64,000 nt of DNA from Paenirhodobacter hankyongi (GTDB lineage: Bacteria > Pseudomonadota > Alphaproteobacteria > Rhodobacterales > Rhodobacteraceae): positions 124,001 through 188,000 of the forward strand of contig NZ_RCHI01000008.1 of NCBI RefSeq assembly GCF_003664585.1, given 5' to 3'. The position numbers were made by a program, and so were the translations under genes. The notes under the pieces were generated by a model. That model did not search any database, was not told the DNA's origin, and saw nothing but the letters and a program-made list of their open reading frames with translations. The stretch's first letter is position 1. Each line of letters opens with the position of its first letter. This document shows positions 62,097-64,000 of this stretch, one piece after another.

Positions 62097-62255
62097 TTCG
62101 CTGCGGCGCGGCGCCGCGGGTGGACATGCAGAGCGGTTGCGGCAAGCCCTGCTGGGCGCAGGACAATCCTTTTGCTTGTGCAGCATGGACTTGCCGGTTT
62201 CGGCCCGCAGCCGAAACGAGAGGGACACAAAATTACAAAATCACAACTTCGAGCA

Positions 62256-62284
62256 TTGCATTATTGCGCGAGCAATATTATTTC
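62256..62284 (+). promoter_or_regulatory. possible ccr promoter with palindrome in the spacer
   Basis: TTGCAT (62256-62261), a 17-bp spacer and TATTTC (62279-62284). The palindrome TATTGC-GCGA-GCAATA fills the spacer exactly. The start codon is about 55 bp downstream. Confidence 0.38.
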
Positions 62285-62338
62285 GGTCTGCAATCCCCGC
62301 CCGATTCTGCGGCGCGGCAACGACAACAGGAGATGCTC

Positions 62339-63631
62339 ATGGCCCTCGACGTGAACACCGGGATCGCCCCTTATGACGCGCCCGAGAAGGACCTCTACGA
62401 AATCGGCGAGATGCCGCCCCTCGGCTATGTTCCGAAGAACATGTACGCCTGGGCGATCCGTCGCGAGCGTCACGGCGAGCCCGAGCAGTCGTTCCAGGTC
62501 GAGGTCGTGCCGACCTGGGAGATCGACAGCAACGAGGTGCTGGTGCTCGTGATGGCCGCCGGCGTGAACTACAACGGCGTGTGGGCCGGCCTCGGCGTGC
62601 CGATCTCGCCCTTCGACGGCCACAAGCAGCCCTATCACATCGCAGGCTCGGATGCGGCCGGCATCGTGTGGAAGGTCGGCGACAAGGTGAAGCGCTGGAA
62701 GGTGGGCGACGAGGTCGTGATCCACTGCAACCAGGACGACGGCGACGACGAGGAATGCAACGGCGGCGACCCGATGTTCTCGCCCAGCCAGCGGATCTGG
62801 GGCTACGAAACGAACGACGGCTCGTTCGCGCAGTTCACCCGCGTGCAGGCGCAGCAGCTGATGCCGCGGCCGCGTCACCTCACCTGGGAGGAATCGGCCT
62901 GCTACACGCTGACCCTCGCCACCGCCTATCGCATGCTCTTCGGCCACGAACCGCATGACCTGAAGCCGGGCCAGAACGTGCTGGTCTGGGGCGCCTCGGG
63001 CGGGCTTGGCTCCTTCGCGATCCAGCTGGTGAACGCGGCCGGCGCCTCGGCGATCGGGGTGATCTCGGACGAGGACAAGCGCGACTTCGTGATGTCGCTC
63101 GGCGCCAAGGGCGTGATCAACCGCAAGGACTTCAAGTGCTGGGGTCAGCTGCCCAAGGTGAACTCGGAAGAGTACAACACCTGGCTGAAGGAAGCGCGCA
63201 AGTTCGGCAAGGCGATCTGGGACATCACCGGCAAGGGCGTGAGCGTCGACATGGTCTTCGAACACCCCGGCGAGGCGACCTTCCCGGTCTCGACGCTGGT
63301 GTGCAAGAAGGGTGGCATGGTGGTGATCTGCGCCGGCACCTCGGGCTTCAACTGCACCTTCGACGTGCGCTACATGTGGATGCACCAGAAGCGCCTGCAG
63401 GGCAGCCACTTCGCGCACCTCAAGCAGGCCTCGGCGGCGAACAAGCTGATGATCGAGCGCCGCATCGACCCGTGCATGTCCGAGGTCTTCCCCTGGGACG
63501 AGATCCCGAAGGCCCACACCAAGATGCTGCGCAACCAGCACAAGCCCGGCAACATGGCGGTGCTGGTGCAGGCGCCGCGCACCGGGCTGCGCACCTTCGA
63601 GGACGCGCTCGAGGCCAGCAAGCAGGGCTGA
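62339..63631 (+). CDS. ccr: crotonyl-CoA carboxylase/reductase
   Basis: A 430-residue NADPH-dependent enzyme that reductively carboxylates crotonyl-CoA to ethylmalonyl-CoA, the signature step of the ethylmalonyl-CoA pathway. It is an MDR/zinc-alcohol-dehydrogenase-like protein without the zinc ligands. It has an N-terminal GYVPKNMYAWAIRRERHG, the substrate region GVNYNGVWAGLG, nucleotide motif VLVWGASGGLGSFAIQL, and MWMHQKRLQGSHFAHL. The ATG at 62339 sits 6 bp after AGGAG; an ATG two codons upstream is less well spaced. Length equals the Rhodobacter sphaeroides enzyme. Confidence 0.97.
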   Translation: MALDVNTGIAPYDAPEKDLYEIGEMPPLGYVPKNMYAWAIRRERHGEPEQSFQVEVVPTWEIDSNEVLVLVMAAGVNYNGVWAGLGVPISPFDGHKQPYHIAGSDAAGIVWKVGDKVKRWKVGDEVVIHCNQDDGDDEECNGGDPMFSPSQRIWGYETNDGSFAQFTRVQAQQLMPRPRHLTWEESACYTLTLATAYRMLFGHEPHDLKPGQNVLVWGASGGLGSFAIQLVNAAGASAIGVISDEDKRDFVMSLGAKGVINRKDFKCWGQLPKVNSEEYNTWLKEARKFGKAIWDITGKGVSVDMVFEHPGEATFPVSTLVCKKGGMVVICAGTSGFNCTFDVRYMWMHQKRLQGSHFAHLKQASAANKLMIERRIDPCMSEVFPWDEIPKAHTKMLRNQHKPGNMAVLVQAPRTGLRTFEDALEASKQG

Positions 63632-63651
63632 GCCCCTCGCACGAGAAAGAA

Positions 63652-63688
63652 AAGACCCCGCGTCCGGAAGGGCGCGGGGTTTTCGTTT
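63652..63688. terminator. bidirectional terminator after ccr
   Basis: ACCCCGCG / CGCGGGGT stem (63655-63662, 63673-63680) with TTTCGTTT on the plus side and TCTTTTC on the minus side, between two convergent genes. Confidence 0.85.
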
Positions 63689-63707
63689 CGCCGGCTGGTC
63701 GGGAAGG

Positions 63708-64000
63708 TCAGGCGCGCAGGCGGCGCATGGCGAGGATCTGCGCCGCGGCCGCGTGCAGCGGCACGGTGCGAAACATGTCGGCCAGCATCCGCACATCGGC
63801 CTTCACACCCTCCCAGCGGCCGCGCTTCGCCCCCTTCCAGGGGCTTGCGACCTCGGGCCAGCGCACCACGGCGATGCGCTGCCGGCTGCCGATCCAGCGC
63901 CGGTTCAGATAGACCTCGAGCCCGAAGCGGGGCAGCGTGCGCAGCGCGCCGGTCTCGCCGATCAGCGCCTTGGGCATCACCCGCTCGCCCGAGATGTAAT
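63708..64000 (-). CDS. probable glycosyltransferase, C-terminal fragment (5' part outside window)
   Basis: About 97 C-terminal residues are in the window and the frame stays open to its edge. ISGERVMPKALI, FGLEVYLNRRW, RIAVVRW and a basic end (KRGRWEGVKADVRML) resemble the last part of GT-A family 2 glycosyltransferases that use lipid-linked or nucleotide sugars. The donor-binding part is not visible, so this is a tentative call. Confidence 0.45.
   Translation of the reverse strand, partial: YISGERVMPKALIGETGALRTLPRFGLEVYLNRRWIGSRQRIAVVRWPEVASPWKGAKRGRWEGVKADVRMLADMFRTVPLHAAAAQILAMRRLRA

Larger units (their letters stand above)
62010..62338. promoter_or_regulatory. ecm/ccr divergent control region
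   Basis: This 329-bp region has no gene and a mixture of GC-rich and AT-rich blocks. It holds an ecm promoter candidate (62067-62096, minus) and a ccr promoter candidate (62256-62284, plus). A 17-bp motif is present in inverted orientation at 62083-62099 and 62213-62229 (14 of 17 identical, sharing TGTGTCCCT). It also has a GTTTCGGC-N5-GCCGAAAC palindrome (62197-62217) and a TATTGC-N4-GCAATA palindrome (62262-62277) flanked by ATTGCA and TGCAAT. Confidence 0.7.

Noticed and set aside
58545-62354. Plus-strand open frame of over 1200 codons opposite the RecD-like and ecm genes
   Set aside because: Composition is Arg/His/Asp-rich without domains, and it runs through a repeat region and two well-identified minus-strand genes.
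1-64000. tRNA, rRNA, riboswitch or small catalytic RNA genes
   Set aside because: Intergenic gaps are short, and none of those longer than 150 bp shows cloverleaf or known riboswitch features by eye; a covariance-model scan would be needed to be certain.

Overview
The window is about 64 kb of GC-rich chromosome, almost wall-to-wall genes. Gene content and order point to a Rhodobacterales alphaproteobacterium of the Rhodobacter/Paracoccaceae type: the ethylmalonyl-CoA pathway pair ecm/ccr, a BioMNY biotin ECF importer, ruvC-ruvA-ruvB, a ycjX-ycjF pair, DUF1127 and TIGR02186 proteins, and many intergenic GC-rich palindromes. I see no rRNA, tRNA, CRISPR array, insertion sequence or prophage. The genus is an inference from this content and cannot be fixed from the window alone.

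Layout. 1-4.6 kb: an inward sulfate/thiosulfate ABC importer operon (sbp-cysT-cysW-cysA, minus strand), ending in a cut-off Lrp/AsnC gene and preceded by an Rrf2-type regulator with its own terminator. 4.8-6.6 kb: a DUF883-like and a holin-X-like membrane protein, convergent with an AI-2E family permease. 6.9-11.8 kb: an exporter of the YhiI/RbbA/YhhJ type. 11.9-18.0 kb: a signalling cluster of two PAS histidine kinases (plus) facing a response regulator with a degenerate GGDEF-like output and a small Hpt protein (minus). 18.2-22.3 kb: lepA, bioY-bioN-bioM and a copper chaperone. 22.5-27.5 kb: a small secreted protein, a low-molecular-weight tyrosine phosphatase, a class III sirtuin, rpmB, two copper-related secreted proteins, meaB and a DUF3108 protein. 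27.5-34.2 kb: hrpB, a methyltransferase, argD-argF and prmA. 34.3-41.6 kb: two small proteins, ruvCAB, a group III truncated haemoglobin, ycjX-ycjF and truA. 41.6-46.4 kb: a small exopolysaccharide set (dehydratase, sugar-phosphate transferase, epimerase, outer-membrane export lipoprotein). 46.5-50.7 kb: ilvE, a membrane protein of unknown role, UspA, NfuA-like protein, tsaB and rimI. 50.8-56.2 kb: a tightly overlapped purine nucleoside import operon ending in purine nucleoside phosphorylase. 56.3-58.2 kb: a TSUP permease with its TIGR02186 partner and a lone Lrp-type ligand-binding domain. 58.3-64 kb: a RecD-like helicase, then divergent ecm and ccr, and the C-terminal end of a probable glycosyltransferase.

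How the genes work together. Ccr and Ecm make and isomerise ethylmalonyl-CoA during acetyl-CoA assimilation. MeaB, 35 kb away, is the expected G-protein chaperone for the B12 mutase, and the sirtuin is of the kind that removes acidic acyl groups such a pathway can generate. The nucleoside importer and PNP form a complete uptake-and-cleavage unit. RuvCAB has a near-consensus alphaproteobacterial LexA box.

The most notable non-coding structure is the 329-bp ecm/ccr divergent region, which holds two 17-bp inverted copies of one motif plus two further palindromes. Next are an iterated TGAAA array upstream of the small secreted protein, and a family of intergenic palindromes that probably act as terminators. 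I do not see a clearly new defence, mobile or biosynthetic system. The best candidates for undescribed biology are the signalling cluster and the ecm/ccr control region.
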